Below, piece by piece: positions 4,585 to 5,506 of a stretch of DNA of 5,506 bases. How positions within the stretch are numbered: position 1 is the stretch's first letter; every line of letters starts with the position of its first letter. Origin of the DNA: Candidatus Kerfeldbacteria bacterium (lineage in GTDB: Bacteria; Patescibacteriota; Patescibacteriia; PEXW01); contig CAIPSZ010000057.1 of assembly GCA_903867845.1 (NCBI GenBank), positions 1 to 5,506 of the forward strand, written 5' to 3'. The notes under the pieces were generated by a model. The model made no database searches and was not told the origin of the DNA. It worked only from the letters and a program-made list of their open reading frames with translations. Both the position numbers and the translations under genes were made by a program.

Positions 4585-5506
4585 ATGTCCAGCCCTAAAG
4601 TCCTCCTCGTCGACGGCAATGCCATTATCCACCGGAGTTTTCACGCCCTGCCGCCCCTCACGGCGAAGGATGGCACCCTGGTGAACGCGGTGTACGGCTT
4701 TGCCACGGCGCTCATGAAAGCCCTAAAGGACATCAAGCCCACGCATGTGGCAGTGGCATTCGACATGAAAGGCCCAACCTTCCGCGATGATTTGTACGAC
4801 CAGTACAAAGCCACACGCGTCAAAGCGGCGCAGGAACTCTACGACCAGATTCCGCTCGCCCATGAATTGGTAGCCGCGTTTGGCTTCCCCGTCGTCGAGC
4901 AGAAAGGCGTGGAAGCCGATGACGTGATCGGCACGCTCTCGCACCGGCTCGCCAAAGAAAAGGCGCACGTCGTCATTCTCACTGGCGATATGGACACCAT
5001 GCAACTCGTTTCCAAGAACGTGTCCGTGTACAGCTTGCGCAAAGGCTTGAACGACACCGTCCTCTACACACCAAAGGACGTGGAAGCGCGGTACGGTTTC
5101 GGTCCAGAGGATATCATCGACTATAAAGCCTTACGTGGCGATCCGTCGGACAACATCCCCGGTGTGAAAGGGGTGGGCGAGAAGACAGCCACAGATCTCA
5201 TTAAAGAATTCCACAGCATCGAGGAGATGTACCGCGTCCTAGAGCACGCGCCGCAGAAAGCTAAGCATTTGTCCGAGAAGCTGAAAGAAAAGCTCATGCA
5301 GGAGAAGAAGAACGCGTACATGAGCAAGGCGTTGGCGACCATTAAACTTGATGTAGACATTCCGCTGGATCTTGATGCGGCGAAAATTCATAGCGCCGAT
5401 GCAAGCAGACTCCACGAGCTCTTCGTGAAGTGGGGCTTTAAGAGCCTCGTCGCCAAAATCCCGCAACTCACAGGGGCAGCCGTAAGCCAAGAAGCTGTAA
5501 GCCGTA
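4585..5506 (+). CDS. polA: DNA polymerase I, N-terminal 5' nuclease part (truncated by window edge)
   Basis: The 307 visible residues form a complete 5'-3' exonuclease (FEN-like) domain, which removes RNA primers and flaps during Okazaki fragment maturation and repair. Metal-ligand motifs are LLVDGN (7-12, D10), AFDMKG (58-63, D60), EADDVIG (110-116) and LTGDMDTMQL (132-141, D135/D137). The DNA-binding pattern FRDDLYDQYKATR is at 66-78. The helix-hairpin-helix region follows, with YKALRGDPSDNIPG (180-193) and VKGVGEKTATDLI (194-206). The domain ends at about residue 290 (WGFKSLVAKIP). Sequence then continues through an Ala/Val/Ser linker (GAAVSQEAVSR), implying fusion to downstream 3' exonuclease/polymerase domains that are not visible, so a free-standing nuclease is the remaining alternative. 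ATG 4585 is the first possible start after in-frame stop TGA 4552-4554. It lacks a ribosome binding site and lies divergent from the minus-strand gene. Confidence 0.92.
   Translation, partial: MSSPKVLLVDGNAIIHRSFHALPPLTAKDGTLVNAVYGFATALMKALKDIKPTHVAVAFDMKGPTFRDDLYDQYKATRVKAAQELYDQIPLAHELVAAFGFPVVEQKGVEADDVIGTLSHRLAKEKAHVVILTGDMDTMQLVSKNVSVYSLRKGLNDTVLYTPKDVEARYGFGPEDIIDYKALRGDPSDNIPGVKGVGEKTATDLIKEFHSIEEMYRVLEHAPQKAKHLSEKLKEKLMQEKKNAYMSKALATIKLDVDIPLDLDAAKIHSADASRLHELFVKWGFKSLVAKIPQLTGAAVSQEAVSR

Noticed and set aside
4488..4625. 46-residue N-terminal extension of the minus-strand protein
   Set aside because: It would begin inside the polA coding region and run through the divergent promoters. 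The membrane-anchor start at ATG 4487 (or GTG 4517) is more sensible.

Overview
This window most resembles a genome fragment of a Patescibacteria/CPR-type bacterium. That is an inference from gene content: a secreted lamin-tail/PKD protein with a C-terminal membrane anchor, a single-domain response regulator, a very small Gre-like protein, a Thr-rich single-pass membrane protein of no recognised family, and starts that mostly lack a Shine-Dalgarno sequence. No rRNA or tRNA is present to fix the taxonomy. The sequence looks moderately GC-rich, and all six stop codons seen are TAA. I see no mobile element, CRISPR array or tRNA.

Layout. Bases 2-100 are the last 32 codons of an upstream plus-strand gene. 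Bases 101-286 contain no gene but do contain RNA structure: a long two-tier hairpin (164-223), a terminator-like hairpin with a short T-run (221-251), and then the only good ribosome binding site of the window. That site starts a short single-stranded-DNA-binding protein (287-664). Next come a stand-alone GreA/GreB C-terminal domain (691-975) and, overlapping it by 10 bases, a 641-residue secreted protein with three lamin-tail domains and one PKD domain (966-2891). A CheY-like receiver protein follows (2914-3327).

The plus-strand genes converge on a minus-strand gene (3396-4487) across a long symmetrical palindrome (3339-3387) that should terminate transcription from both sides. The minus-strand gene encodes a 363-residue membrane-anchored protein that I do not recognise but that carries an internal duplication. 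Divergent from it, a DNA polymerase I gene begins at 4585 and runs off the right edge. Only its 5' nuclease domain and the start of the following linker are visible.

Function. The genes are a mixture rather than one pathway: DNA maintenance (SSB, PolA), transcription (Gre-like domain), signalling (receiver domain) and cell-surface proteins (LTD-PKD protein, minus-strand protein). The features most worth a second look are the orphan Gre C-terminal domain, the structured RNA ahead of ssb, and two genes whose -10 boxes end exactly six bases before ATG, which suggests leaderless mRNAs.
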